From contig NZ_JAAOLY010000022.1 in assembly GCF_011601275.1 (NCBI RefSeq), positions 19,655 to 83,654 of the forward strand: a DNA stretch of 64,000 nt. Reading direction: 5' to 3'. The position numbers were made by a program, and so were the translations under genes. The notes beneath the pieces were generated by a model. That model did no database searches. It worked only from the letters and a program-made list of their open reading frames with translations, and was not told where the DNA came from. The stretch comes from Janthinobacterium lividum (GTDB taxonomy: Bacteria; Pseudomonadota; Gammaproteobacteria; Burkholderiales; Burkholderiaceae_D). Position 1 is the first letter of the stretch. The number at the start of each line of letters is the position of its first letter. Positions 1 to 8,166 of the stretch are shown here, piece by piece.

Positions 1-1
1 C

Positions 2-724
2 ATCATGGAAACCGAGTGGAACGAAAACCGTGCCAAGGTGCCGCAAGACTTTATTCGCAACACCATCGGCAAGGCTTTCGACTCGCTGTATTCGACCGGT
101 GAAAAAGACAAGTTCCGCACCCGCGTGGAGCGCCTGGCCGATGGCTCGACCGAGATCTACATCAGCCACCGCGGCGTGGAAGAGGTGGTCACGGGCCGCG
201 ACAAGGAAACCACCACCTGGACCGCCCGCCCGAACGATCCGGGCCTGGAGGCGCAATTCCTGGCCAAGCTGATGACGCGTCTGGGCGCGGCCAGCGACGA
301 TGCGCAAGCGAAGACGGCTGTCGATGCCGCCATCGTGCAGCCGCAGCACGCCAAGCTGGTCGGCGACGCCGCCACGCCGTCGCGCGGCATTGAAGTCGAT
401 GAAGGTTTCGACCGCGCCTGGCGCCGTGTTGGCCTGGCGCTGGACCGTGTCGGCTTTACCGTGGAAGACCGCGACCGCACGCAAGGTACGTATTTCGTGC
501 GTTACGTCGATCCGGACGCGGTCAAGAAAGATGGTTTCTTCTCGAAACTGTTCAGCTGGGGCTCGTCTTCCGACAAGGATAAGGAAGCGCAGCGCTACCG
601 CGTCCTCGTCAAGGCCGGTACGGGCTCGACCAGCCTGGTCAGCATCCTCAGCAACGAAGGCCAGCCTGATGTCTCGCCAGTGGCAGAGAAGATCCTGGGC
701 CTGCTGAACGACCAGTTGAAGTAA
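2..724 (+). CDS. bamC: Outer membrane assembly factor BamC, 5' end missing
   Basis: BamC is a lipoprotein of the BAM complex, which inserts beta-barrel proteins into the outer membrane. The frame is open to the window edge, so the signal peptide and lipobox lie outside. The visible 240 residues resemble the two helix-grip domains of BamC: a first domain with VPQDFIRNTIGKAF and TEIYISHRG, a linker, and a second domain starting near GIEVDEGFDRAWRRVGLALD and including GTYFVRYVDPD. The ATG near position 5 is internal, not the start. The upstream neighbour (dapA in many proteobacteria) is not visible. A strong hairpin terminator follows 40 bases after the stop, so bamC is the last gene of its operon. 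Confidence 0.85.
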   Translation: MMETEWNENRAKVPQDFIRNTIGKAFDSLYSTGEKDKFRTRVERLADGSTEIYISHRGVEEVVTGRDKETTTWTARPNDPGLEAQFLAKLMTRLGAASDDAQAKTAVDAAIVQPQHAKLVGDAATPSRGIEVDEGFDRAWRRVGLALDRVGFTVEDRDRTQGTYFVRYVDPDAVKKDGFFSKLFSWGSSSDKDKEAQRYRVLVKAGTGSTSLVSILSNEGQPDVSPVAEKILGLLNDQLK

Positions 725-766
725 GATTCGCCGAGTGGTGGCTATCAAAAGCTGCCACGCATCATA

Positions 767-804
767 AAAAAGGCTGGCCCGGTGCAAACCGGGACAGCCT
801 TTTT
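767..804 (+). terminator. Rho-independent terminator of bamC
   Basis: A ten-base arm AAAAAGGCTG, one mismatch, then CCGGG-type pairing around the loop TGCAAA, returning as CAGCCTTTTT and followed by ATTTT. The stem and T-run face the plus strand, so it ends bamC transcription. Confidence 0.8.
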
Positions 805-843
805 ATTTTGGGTACGCAATAGATGCTTGCGACGCCCAACAAA

Positions 844-867
844 AAAGCCGGCCCTAAGGCCGGCTTT
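844..867 (-). terminator. Terminator of the alanine-rich lipoprotein gene
   Basis: Perfect ten-base stem AAAGCCGGCC / GGCCGGCTTT with a four-base loop. On the minus strand it is followed by a run of T (plus-strand A run at 841-846), so it terminates the leftward gene that stops at 888. Confidence 0.8.
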
Positions 868-887
868 CTCTAGTGCGGGGTGCTAAA

Positions 888-1142
888 TTACTTAGCAGCC
901 GATGCAGCAGCCGAAGCGGCAGCAGCAGCGTCCGAAGCGGCCGAAGCAGCGCTCGAAGCAGCAGCAGCAGCGTCGGTAGCGGCCGAAGCAGCAGCGTCAG
1001 CAGCAGCAGCAGGAGCAGCTTCAACTGCTGGTGCTGGTGCTGGGGTTTCAACTACTGGTGCTGGTGCAGGAGCTTCTTCTTTTTTGCTGCAAGCAGCCAG
1101 AGCAACAACCATCAGGGAGGCGATCAGCAGGGATTTTTTCAT
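888..1142 (-). CDS. Small alanine-rich lipoprotein
   Basis: An 84-residue protein with a lipoprotein signal: positive start MKKSLL, hydrophobic core, and lipobox LAAC with the acylated cysteine near residue 18. After a short KKEEAPAPAP stretch the rest is almost only Ala, Pro, Ser, Asp and Val, in repeats like AASAATDAAAA. I do not recognise a domain; the composition suggests an extended or helical periplasmic spacer. The start is set by a good ribosome site, AAGGAA, six bases upstream. It has its own terminator, and an 18-base palindrome lies 48 bases upstream of the start, so it looks like a single-gene unit with its own control. The repetitive GCAGCAGCA coding sequence could be prone to slippage. 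Confidence 0.75.
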   Translation of the reverse strand: MKKSLLIASLMVVALAACSKKEEAPAPAPVVETPAPAPAVEAAPAAAADAAASAATDAAAAASSAASAASDAAAAASAAASAAK

Positions 1143-1190
1143 TTGTTTTCCTTAATTATTTCAAAAAATAAATCAATATTGTTGCGATGA

Positions 1191-1208
1191 ATAATTACCG
1201 GTAATTAT
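1191..1208. promoter_or_regulatory. Perfect 18-bp palindrome, candidate operator
   Basis: ATAATTACCGGTAATTAT reads the same on both strands. It sits in the AT-rich 353-base gap (1143-1495) upstream of the leftward lipoprotein gene, a place where an operator is expected. The rest of the gap holds AT-rich promoter-like sequence and a weak hairpin (TGCGC TG GCGCA, about 1435-1446) downstream of roxA; I see no gene in it. Confidence 0.5.
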
Positions 1209-1495
1209 CGCTCGTTAGGTCGTCTTCGAAGGCTTTTCGTACCAGGTGGTGCCTGCCAGACAACGGAAACTTCCTAACCGAATATTATAGCGATTTTTGG
1301 TGCGTCGCAATAGGAGCAAGAGGCAAATTCGCAACTATTTTGTGATATCGCAATATTTGCCGAAGCAAATTGCAAGCAAGTGTAAGCGATTTGCGAAAGC
1401 GCGACAAAACGATATAAAAATAATATCTTTCTTTGCGCTGGCGCAGAAGCTGTTCTTTTACCTACTGTAATACCACTTTGCTACGACACGATCAT

Positions 1496-2617
1496 TCAAG
1501 CCAGTTCGATCCAGCCATCCTGATACCAGGTATACAAGGCATCCATCACGTCATCGGAAGCCTGGGCCACGGCGGCGCCGTCGAGGGCGCGTTCGTTGGC
1601 CAGGGTTTCCAGGGCCGTTTTGTCGGCCTTGCCAATGGCAAACGATTCGCCATTGATGAAGACATTCTTGCCACGATACAGCATCAGGGTCTTGCGTGAC
1701 AACACGACACCTTTTTTCTGCGCGGCATCCGCGAAACGGCCTACCGTCAGCGGCTTGGACAGCGGCGTGAAAAACACATTGTGCTTCGGTTCCGACAGGT
1801 GTTCGCCGAGGAAGATGGTGACGTCTTCTTCCGTGAAGCGCACCTTGTTCATTTCTTCCGTGATGGTGGCGAGCATGTCGCGGGGGATTTCCGCCGGCTT
1901 GCCCGACGCTTTCAGGTCGGGATCGCTGTAGATACCCGGCAAGTCGATCGAATCGGCCATGAATTGCAGGAAGGCTTCGCCCAGTTCCTGGAACGATGGC
2001 GAGCGGAAGCCGATCGAATACGTCTGGCAGTCGCCGATGGCCACGCCGTCGTGCGCGTAGTGGGGCGGCAAGTACAGCATGTCGCCCGGTTCCAGGGTGA
2101 ATTCTTCGTCGGGCGTGAAGTTGCTGAGGATTTTCAGCGGCAAGCCGTCGATCAGGCTCAGGTCCTTCTGCGCGCCGATGCGCCAGTGGCGCTTGCCCTG
2201 GCCTTGTAGCAGGAACACGTCATAGGAGTCGAAATGCGGGCCCACGCCGCCGCCATCGGTGGCAAAGCTGACCATCAGGTCGTCCAGGCGCGCGTCCGGC
2301 AGGAAGCGGAACTGGCGCAGCAGGGCGTCGGCCTTGGCGCTGTGCAGGTTGGCGCCCTGCACCAGCAGGGTCCATTCCTTCTGTTTCAGCGAAGGCAGGC
2401 TGGTCAGCGGACCTTGCTGCATGTTCCAGTGGCCATCCGCATGGCTGACCAGGCGCGATTCGACGTGGTCGAGGGTAGCCAGCTCGGCCAGGGCCTTGAA
2501 ATCGAACAGCGCCTTGAAGCCGGGTACGGCTTGACGGATCAGCAAGGGCTTTTTATGCCAGTAGTCGCGCAGGAATTGCGCCGGCGTGATATCGCCGAGG
2601 AGAGTTAATGTTTTCAT
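1496..2617 (-). CDS. roxA: Ribosomal oxygenase RoxA (YcfD type)
   Basis: JmjC-type Fe(II)/2-oxoglutarate oxygenase that hydroxylates an arginine of ribosomal protein L16. At 373 residues it has the family length. The iron triad is visible: H128 and D130 in HFDSYD, and H189 in LPPHYAHDG. The remainder is the C-terminal winged-helix/dimer region of the family. No Shine-Dalgarno sequence precedes the ATG; instead an extended -10 box ends six bases before it, which suggests a leaderless message. It is divergent from slyD with 93 bases between the starts. Family assignment is firm; the substrate is known from the E. coli homologue. Confidence 0.88.
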   Translation of the reverse strand: MKTLTLLGDITPAQFLRDYWHKKPLLIRQAVPGFKALFDFKALAELATLDHVESRLVSHADGHWNMQQGPLTSLPSLKQKEWTLLVQGANLHSAKADALLRQFRFLPDARLDDLMVSFATDGGGVGPHFDSYDVFLLQGQGKRHWRIGAQKDLSLIDGLPLKILSNFTPDEEFTLEPGDMLYLPPHYAHDGVAIGDCQTYSIGFRSPSFQELGEAFLQFMADSIDLPGIYSDPDLKASGKPAEIPRDMLATITEEMNKVRFTEEDVTIFLGEHLSEPKHNVFFTPLSKPLTVGRFADAAQKKGVVLSRKTLMLYRGKNVFINGESFAIGKADKTALETLANERALDGAAVAQASDDVMDALYTWYQDGWIELA

Positions 2618-2623
2618 GCGCCC

Positions 2624-2632
2624 ATTATAACA
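2624..2632 (-). promoter_or_regulatory. Extended -10 promoter of roxA
   Basis: On the minus strand the sequence reads TGTTATAAT, a perfect extended -10 element, six bases before the roxA ATG. No good -35 is present, which an extended -10 can tolerate. Transcription would begin at or within a base or two of the start codon. Confidence 0.5.
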
Positions 2633-2674
2633 ACCGGAAATGCAGGAATGCGCCTGCCGTTGGCGGCGTGAAGG

Positions 2675-2680
2675 TATAAT
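2675..2680 (+). promoter_or_regulatory. -10 box of slyD
   Basis: A perfect TATAAT lies 30 bases before the slyD ATG on the plus strand. The -35 region is weak. The position leaves a leader of about 24 bases containing the ribosome site AAAGGAAG. Confidence 0.55.
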
Positions 2681-2710
2681 TTGCCAGCTTATACAATGAA
2701 AGGAAGCATA

Positions 2711-3256
2711 ATGAAGATTGCCAAAAATACGGTCGTGACTGTCAACTACAAACTGTCAGACGCGCAAGACAATCTGATCGAAGACGGCCGCCAGCCGATG
2801 GTCTACCTGCACGGTGATTATGAAAACACCCTGCCGAAGATCGAAGAGGAGCTCGACGGCAAGGAAGTTGGCTATTCCAACACGATTCAGATCGAACCGG
2901 ATGATGCTTTCGGTGAATACGATCCAGCCCTGGTCAAAGTCGAGCCGCGCAATCGCCTGCCTGAGCCGCTGGAAGTGGGCATGCAGTTCGAAGGCATGCC
3001 GGAAAGCGATTCGCCGGACGAAGAAGCGATGATCTTCACGGTCACCGACATCGCCGATGACAAAGTCGTGCTGGATGGTAACCATCCACTGGCCGGCATC
3101 GCGTTGCGCTTCTCGCTGACCGTCGCTGACGTGCGCGCCGCCACCGACGAAGAAATCGCCCATGGCCACGTGCATGGCGCACACGGCCACGACCATGGTG
3201 ATGATGAAGAAGAGGGTGACGAAGGCGATCACTTCCGCACCCATCCAATTCACTAA
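2711..3256 (+). CDS. slyD: FKBP-type peptidyl-prolyl isomerase SlyD
   Basis: Cytosolic prolyl isomerase and chaperone that also binds nickel. The 181 residues show the FKBP half-barrel (KIAKNTVVTVNYKLSDAQDN; LIEDGRQPMVYLHG), the inserted flap chaperone domain in the middle, and a metal-binding tail rich in His, Asp and Glu from about residue 147 (AHGHVHGAHGHDHGD). I chose the ATG at 2711 because AAAGGAAG lies just upstream and homologues start MKIAKN; an in-frame ATG 30 bases earlier has no ribosome site. A perfect TATAAT precedes it. Six bases after the stop begins a 119-base repeat element, followed by a terminator. Confidence 0.9.
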   Translation: MKIAKNTVVTVNYKLSDAQDNLIEDGRQPMVYLHGDYENTLPKIEEELDGKEVGYSNTIQIEPDDAFGEYDPALVKVEPRNRLPEPLEVGMQFEGMPESDSPDEEAMIFTVTDIADDKVVLDGNHPLAGIALRFSLTVADVRAATDEEIAHGHVHGAHGHDHGDDEEEGDEGDHFRTHPIH

Positions 3257-3262
3257 TCTGGA

Positions 3263-3381
3263 GGCGCCTGACCAACCTACTGCGCGCAGCGGGGCGCGGC
3301 CGGCGATGCTCACCGTACTAGAGTACGGTTGCGCTTCTCGGCCACGCCGCGCAGCTGCTCGCTACGGTTTTGTCAGGCGCC
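3263..3381 (+). repeat. Structured intergenic repeat, copy A
   Basis: A 119-base element beginning six bases after the slyD stop. Its ends are a perfect inverted repeat, GGCGCCTGAC and GTCAGGCGCC. A central hairpin, ACCGTACT-AG-AGTACGGT, lies at 3312-3329. A second copy occurs at 13401-13520. The copies share the blocks CGGCCGGCGATGCTCAC, TGCGCTTCTCGGCCAC and GGTTTTGTCAGGCG. Both copies run in the sense direction of the gene before them. Confidence 0.75.
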
Positions 3382-3399
3382 GTGACGCTGGTGGGTTGG

Positions 3400-3436
3400 A
3401 TAGATAAAGGCTGGCTTTGCGTCGGCCTTTATCTAT
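3400..3436. terminator. Bidirectional terminator between slyD and the convergent gene
   Basis: Twelve-base perfect arms ATAGATAAAGGC and GCCTTTATCTAT around a 13-base loop. A and T tracts inside the arms let it act for slyD and for the leftward gene that stops at 3449. Confidence 0.65.
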
Positions 3437-3448
3437 TGTGGCGCATGT

Positions 3449-4486
3449 TTATCTGCGCGCAGTCGACGCCTTGGCGCGCGCTTGCGCCGATGGCCTGACG
3501 GCGCGTTGACGCACCTCAAAGAATGGGGTCTTGCCTGGCCGTACGGCGATGGCGGACCAGTCGTTGTCGATGCTGACGTGGCCCAGGTTGCCTTTCCAGC
3601 TGATTTTCGGCCCGCCTGCCTTGGCCGCGGCCTTTTTACTCTTTCCTTCCTTGCCGTCCGCCTCGCCATCGCGCTGCGTATCGACCAGCAGCACCTTGCC
3701 GCTGAACTTCTTCGCCAGGGTACGAACCTGCTTGCGCGGGCCGGCAAAGCCGTCCTGTTTCGAGCTGAAGCTGGGCAGCAACGAATTGTCGTCTTCGTCG
3801 AGCACGCCCATGTCGCCATCGGAAAACAGCACGATGCCGTCGAGCTGCTTGCGCTGCGCCATGGCGAACAGGCGCTGCAGCCAGGAGCGGTTGGCGACCA
3901 GGCGGTCTTCGAACTCGCTGTTGCGTCCCGCTTCTGGCAGGAAATGGTTGTTATTCGCGGGCAGGTTGATGGTGGCAAACAGCACGCCGCCATATTCCCA
4001 GTGGGCATTTTCCGCATAGCTGCGGAACTTCGCCGTCGATGACAGCCGCGACAGGGTCAGCTTGCGCTGGCCCAGGCTCTGGTCGTCGGCGAAATACACG
4101 TCGCGCAAGCGGTTCAGGCGTTCGATGGCGTTGACCCTGCCGCGCGAGTTGCGGCAGTTCGCCCAGTCGCTGGCCGACAACGAGACGATCAGCGGCGGGC
4201 CGCTGGCGTCCAGCAAGTCCTTGCGCTGGCTGTACAGTTTGTCGCTGCACGATTCGCTGGCCGCCTTGATGCCGGTCGCCACGACGAACGATGCATTGAA
4301 GGCGCTGGTATCGGCGATGGCTTTTTTCAGGGGGCCATCGTCGGGCCCGGCGTTGAAGGAATGGCCCAGCACGGCAAACTCGAAGCCGGCCTGGTCGCTC
4401 TGGGCGGCCAGCGCCGCTTGCCATGGCAGGCTGGCAGCCAGCAATCCGGCGGCCAGCAGGTGGATCGCGCTGCGCCGGCAGGTCAT
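3449..4486 (-). CDS. Secreted metallophosphoesterase-like protein, active site degenerate
   Basis: A 345-residue exported protein with a signal peptide (hydrophobic core [13 protein letters not shown], cleavage near ALAAQ). Its layout resembles a family of secreted calcineurin-type phosphoesterases: a first strand (FAVLGHSFN), a second block (VVATGIK), a third ([14 protein letters not shown]) and a later [16 protein letters not shown]...NNNHF...SWLQRLF block. In active relatives the first three blocks carry GD, TGD and GDNEW-DC metal ligands. Here these read GH, TGI and SASDW, so most metal ligands appear lost. The tail is basic and rich in Ala. The ATG overlaps the mutS stop (ATGA), so translation is probably coupled. 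The fold assignment is my inference from motif order. Confidence 0.55.
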   Translation of the reverse strand: MTCRRSAIHLLAAGLLAASLPWQAALAAQSDQAGFEFAVLGHSFNAGPDDGPLKKAIADTSAFNASFVVATGIKAASESCSDKLYSQRKDLLDASGPPLIVSLSASDWANCRNSRGRVNAIERLNRLRDVYFADDQSLGQRKLTLSRLSSTAKFRSYAENAHWEYGGVLFATINLPANNNHFLPEAGRNSEFEDRLVANRSWLQRLFAMAQRKQLDGIVLFSDGDMGVLDEDDNSLLPSFSSKQDGFAGPRKQVRTLAKKFSGKVLLVDTQRDGEADGKEGKSKKAAAKAGGPKISWKGNLGHVSIDNDWSAIAVRPGKTPFFEVRQRAVRPSAQARAKASTARR

Positions 4487-7176
4487 GCGGCGGCCAGCCG
4501 TTTCAACTGATACAGCTGCTCGAGCGCATCGCGCGGCGTGAGCGCATCGGGATCGAGGTCGGCGATGGCGTCGAGCAAGGCTTGCTGCGCCGCGTTCAAT
4601 GCGGCCAGCGGCGCCGATGCTTCCTCTTCTTCCTCTTGCGCATACGGATCGGCTGCCGGCGCGGCGAACAGGTCGCGCTGCGGCGTGGCGTCGAGTGCCT
4701 GCGCTTCCAGGCGCGCCAGGTGCTTGCGCGCGGCCTTGATCACGGGCTGCGGCACGCCGGCCAGTTGCGCCACCTGCAAGCCGTAGCTTTGCGAGGCGGG
4801 GCCAGGCTGCACGGCGTGCAGGAAGACGATGCTGTCCTTGTGCTCGACGGCGGACAGATGCACGTTGGCGGCGCTCGGGTGGCTGTCCGGCAGTTGCGTC
4901 AGCTCAAAGTAATGCGTGGCAAACAGGGTGAAGCTGCGGCTCGTATCAATCAGGTGGCGCGCGATGGCCCACGCCAGGGCCAGTCCGTCGAAGGTGGAGG
5001 TGCCGCGGCCCACTTCGTCCATCAACACCAGCGAGTGTTCGGTGGCGCCGTTCAAAATAGCTGCCGATTCCGTCATTTCCACCATGAAGGTCGAACGTCC
5101 GCCCGCCAAGTCGTCGGTGGCGCCGATGCGCGTGAAGATGCGGTCGATGGGGCCGATGGTGGCGGAAGCGGCCGGCACGTAGCTGCCCACGTAGGCCAGC
5201 AGGGTGATCAATGCCACTTGGCGCATGAAGGTCGATTTACCGCCCATGTTCGGGCCGGTGATCAACAGCAGCCGGCGCTCGTTGACGAAGCGGCAATCGT
5301 TGGCGATGAAGCGCTCAATCTGCTTTTCCACCACGGGGTGGCGGCCTTCGACGATGTTGATGCACGGCTCGTCGACCAGTTGTGGCGCAGCCCAGTTGTG
5401 CTGCTGCGCATGTTCCGTCAGCGCGTTCAGGGTGTCGAGCTGGGCCAGGCCTTGCGAAATGGTCTGCAAAGTGCCGATGTGCGGCGCCAGGTCGGCCAGC
5501 AGCAGGTCGTACAGCATCTTTTCGCGCACGAGCGCCTTGTCTTGCGCCGACAGGGCCTTGTCTTCGAACACTTTCAATTCCGGCGTGATGTAGCGCTCGG
5601 CGTTTTTCAGGGTCTGGCGGCGGCGGTAGTCGTCCGGCACCTTGTCCGTCTGGCCGTGAGTGACTTCAATATAGAAGCCGTGCACCTTGTTGTATTCCAC
5701 GCGCAGGTTGGCGATGCCCGTGCGGGCCCGTTCGCGCGTTTCCAGGTCGAGCAGGAACTGGCCCGCGTTTTCCGACAGTGCGCGCAATTCATCGAGTTCC
5801 GTATCGAAACCGGTGGCGAACACGCCGCCGTCGCGCACCATGGCGGCTGGTTCCTGCGCCACGGCGCGCACCAGCAAGTCCAGGCAGGCGGTCGGTGTCG
5901 CCAGGGCCGTGTGGATGGCGGCCAGCAAGCCGGTTTCGCCGCCCTGGCCGGGACCATAACAACGGACGACGTCGCCGCGCAGGGCCGGCAGTTGCAGCAG
6001 GCCATCGCGCAGGGCGGCCAGGTCGCGCGGACGCGCCGACAGCAGCGCGATGCGCGTGGTGATGCGTTCGATATCGGGTACTTGCGCCAGGGTGGCGGCG
6101 AGCGGAGCGGCCGCTTCGCTTTGCGCCAGCGCGGCGATGGCTTCATGACGCGCGCGCGCTACCTTCTGGTCGCGCCGCGCATGGTGCAGCCAGTGGCGCA
6201 GCATGCGCGAACCCATCGCCGTGCGGCAATGATCCAGCAAGGAGAACAAGGTAGGCGACTCCTGGCCGCGGATGGTTTCCGTCAGCTCCAGGTTGCGCCG
6301 CGTGGCCGCGTCCAGGCCAATGAATTCGCTTTCCGTTTCCGTCGTCAGGGAGCGCACGTGCTGCAGGCCGCGTCCCTGCGTAGCTTGCGCATAGCGCAGC
6401 AACGCGCCGGCCGCGCCGAACGCGGCGCCGAGGCCATCGGCGCCAAAGCCCGTCAGGGTCGCCACGCCCAATTGATCCAGCAGGGCCTTGTGGCCGCCGA
6501 CCACGTCGAAATGCCAGTCCGGCACGCGGTTGATGTGCGTGCCCGCGTAGTCGTCAAACAGGTTGCCATTGTCGCCGCTGAGAATTTCCGCCGGCACGAT
6601 GCGTTCCAGCTCCTGCTGCAGGCGCACGGCCACGGTGGATGCGTCGCCGGAAAATTCCATCAGTTTCAAGGCGCCGCTGGCCAGCGACAGCCAGGCCAGG
6701 CCCGTCGTCACCGTCTTGCGCTGCGTGATGCTGCACATGGCCAGCAGCGGGCGCTCGGCCTTCTCTGGCAGCAAGTCCGCATCCGTCAAGGTGCCGGGCG
6801 TGACGACGCGCATGACCTTGCGCTCGACAGGACCCTTGCTGGTGGCCGGGTCGCCGATCTGTTCGCAAATGGCCACCGACTCGCCCAGCTTGACCAGCTT
6901 GGCCAGATAGCCATCGAGCGAATGAAACGGCACGCCGCACATCTTGATAGGATTGCCACTGGCCACGCCGCGCGCCGTCAGGGTAATGCCCAGCAGGCGC
7001 GACGCTTTTTCCGCATCCTCGAAAAACAGCTCGTAGAAATCGCCCATGCGGTAGAAGACCAACATCGTCGGGTGGTTTTCCTTGATGCCAAGATATTGCT
7101 GCATCATTGGCGTAAGCTTTTCAGCCGAATTTTTCTTTGCCGCGGCGGCGTTGATTTCTTTTGGGGCGGTGGTCAT
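4483..7176 (-). CDS. mutS: DNA mismatch repair protein MutS
   Basis: MutS recognises base mismatches and recruits MutL. The 897-residue protein has the mismatch-reading F47-Y48-E49 of the N-terminal domain (GDFYELF), the connector, lever and clamp regions, and the ABC-type ATPase with Walker [10 protein letters not shown] at 641-649, Walker B DE at 720-721 ([16 protein letters not shown]) and [15 protein letters not shown] sequence near 833-837 matches the beta-clamp binding motif, followed by an acidic stretch and the C-terminal oligomerisation segment. I chose the ATG at 7176 (MTTAPKEIN) because family similarity begins there; a start 69 bases upstream would add unrelated residues. The gene below it overlaps by four bases. 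Confidence 0.95.
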   Translation of the reverse strand: MTTAPKEINAAAAKKNSAEKLTPMMQQYLGIKENHPTMLVFYRMGDFYELFFEDAEKASRLLGITLTARGVASGNPIKMCGVPFHSLDGYLAKLVKLGESVAICEQIGDPATSKGPVERKVMRVVTPGTLTDADLLPEKAERPLLAMCSITQRKTVTTGLAWLSLASGALKLMEFSGDASTVAVRLQQELERIVPAEILSGDNGNLFDDYAGTHINRVPDWHFDVVGGHKALLDQLGVATLTGFGADGLGAAFGAAGALLRYAQATQGRGLQHVRSLTTETESEFIGLDAATRRNLELTETIRGQESPTLFSLLDHCRTAMGSRMLRHWLHHARRDQKVARARHEAIAALAQSEAAAPLAATLAQVPDIERITTRIALLSARPRDLAALRDGLLQLPALRGDVVRCYGPGQGGETGLLAAIHTALATPTACLDLLVRAVAQEPAAMVRDGGVFATGFDTELDELRALSENAGQFLLDLETRERARTGIANLRVEYNKVHGFYIEVTHGQTDKVPDDYRRRQTLKNAERYITPELKVFEDKALSAQDKALVREKMLYDLLLADLAPHIGTLQTISQGLAQLDTLNALTEHAQQHNWAAPQLVDEPCINIVEGRHPVVEKQIERFIANDCRFVNERRLLLITGPNMGGKSTFMRQVALITLLAYVGSYVPAASATIGPIDRIFTRIGATDDLAGGRSTFMVEMTESAAILNGATEHSLVLMDEVGRGTSTFDGLALAWAIARHLIDTSRSFTLFATHYFELTQLPDSHPSAANVHLSAVEHKDSIVFLHAVQPGPASQSYGLQVAQLAGVPQPVIKAARKHLARLEAQALDATPQRDLFAAPAADPYAQEEEEEASAPLAALNAAQQALLDAIADLDPDALTPRDALEQLYQLKRLAAA

Positions 7177-7288
7177 GTGTTCTTTGTCGTTGGTCCGGCG
7201 GCAGGGAAGGCATGCCTGCCGGGCTGTGGGTGGTGCTATGTGCATTCAAGGCCGCGCCAGAGGGGCGGAGCTTGGGTTCAAGGCCGTC

Positions 7289-7294
7289 ATTTTA
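7289..7294 (-). promoter_or_regulatory. Possible -10 box of mutS
   Basis: Minus-strand TAAAAT about 113 bases upstream of the mutS start. No convincing -35 is visible, so this is tentative. The rest of 7177-7605 is non-coding; short open frames in it show no family resemblance and I see no other signal there. Confidence 0.3.
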
Positions 7295-7605
7295 CCGCTT
7301 TCGGCGGGCGGGGCGGCGTATTGCGTGCGGGTGTGAAAAAGCCGCGCCGGTGGCGCTGCCAGGTAGCATGCACCAGTAGCGTATCTGACTGGACAAGGTG
7401 CGTTCAATGGCCCAGTTCCCAGACAGACTGCAAGGATGGGCGAGATAGCCGTGTTTTGCGCCAGTCCTTGCGTGGTGGGGCAGGTTGTAATACGTTTGCA
7501 TCGCTATCGCCATGCGGGCCAAAACACCAAGGATGTCTTGGCCCGAAAACTGGCAGGAAGCTTTTAAGCCGTCACCGGCTGTGAGACAACCGTGGATTGC
7601 TGAAA

Positions 7606-8166
7606 TTAACCCTGGCCCCAGGCGTCGCCGACGGAGCTTTCTGGGTCGAATGAAAACACACGCAACTCAGTCTGGTCGCCTTCACTGCGGGTGATACGGA
7701 CCGTCATGACAAAAGACAGTTCCCAGCGACCGTTTGCATGACCTACATCCAGGTTATGCTTCCATTCCTGGCGAATGTGCCGCAGGCCGGGCTGGGCCGG
7801 GTCTGGCGGCAGCAAATGAGATTCGAAGTCCAGCGGCAGGCTGTAGGTGGCGCCTATTGCTTGAAGAAATGGTGATGGAAGGGAATAAACAGTCGGTACT
7901 TTCGGGCCGATCTGCAGTAGTTGCGGTACGGTGACAATGGTGCAATCTATGATCTGGAAGGCGGTAAAGCCACCATCCTTGGAGCCGCAACAGGTGACAT
8001 CAAGATAAACATGTTGTCCTTTCTGGAAATGCACCCCACCCATATATGGACCATGGCGCGGGTCGGCTGTCCCGTCGCATGAAGTAAAGCTATAGTCGAG
8101 TTGGTTTGTGATCTGGTCTGCATCAAAATGTACGGATAATTTCATCCAAGGGCTGACAGGCGTCAT
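7606..8166 (-). CDS. Hypothetical protein coupled to a Ser/Thr kinase
   Basis: A 186-residue soluble protein without signal peptide or membrane segment. I do not recognise it with confidence. It looks all-beta, with a CCGS pair, an aromatic WKHNLDVGHANGRWELSF segment and a C-terminal RVFSFDPESSVG; the last is faintly like the end of AidA/PixA inclusion-body proteins, but that is weak. Its ATG overlaps the TGA of the upstream kinase gene (ATGA), so the two are translated together and it may be a substrate or partner of the kinase. Base composition is slightly less GC-rich than its neighbours, as is the C-terminal half of the kinase. Confidence 0.6.
   Translation of the reverse strand: MTPVSPWMKLSVHFDADQITNQLDYSFTSCDGTADPRHGPYMGGVHFQKGQHVYLDVTCCGSKDGGFTAFQIIDCTIVTVPQLLQIGPKVPTVYSLPSPFLQAIGATYSLPLDFESHLLPPDPAQPGLRHIRQEWKHNLDVGHANGRWELSFVMTVRITRSEGDQTELRVFSFDPESSVGDAWGQG

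Noticed and set aside
854..1051. A leucine-rich frame within the lipoprotein gene
   Set aside because: It is on the same strand but in another frame of the Ala-rich repeat DNA; the lipoprotein frame has the signal peptide, lipobox and ribosome site.
7292..7522. A 76-residue minus-strand frame upstream of mutS
   Set aside because: No ribosome site, no recognisable motif and overlap with the likely mutS promoter.
4423..7584. A 1053-residue open frame on the plus strand
   Set aside because: It lies opposite mutS, is Gln/Arg/His-rich and has no family resemblance; it is a GC-rich shadow of mutS.
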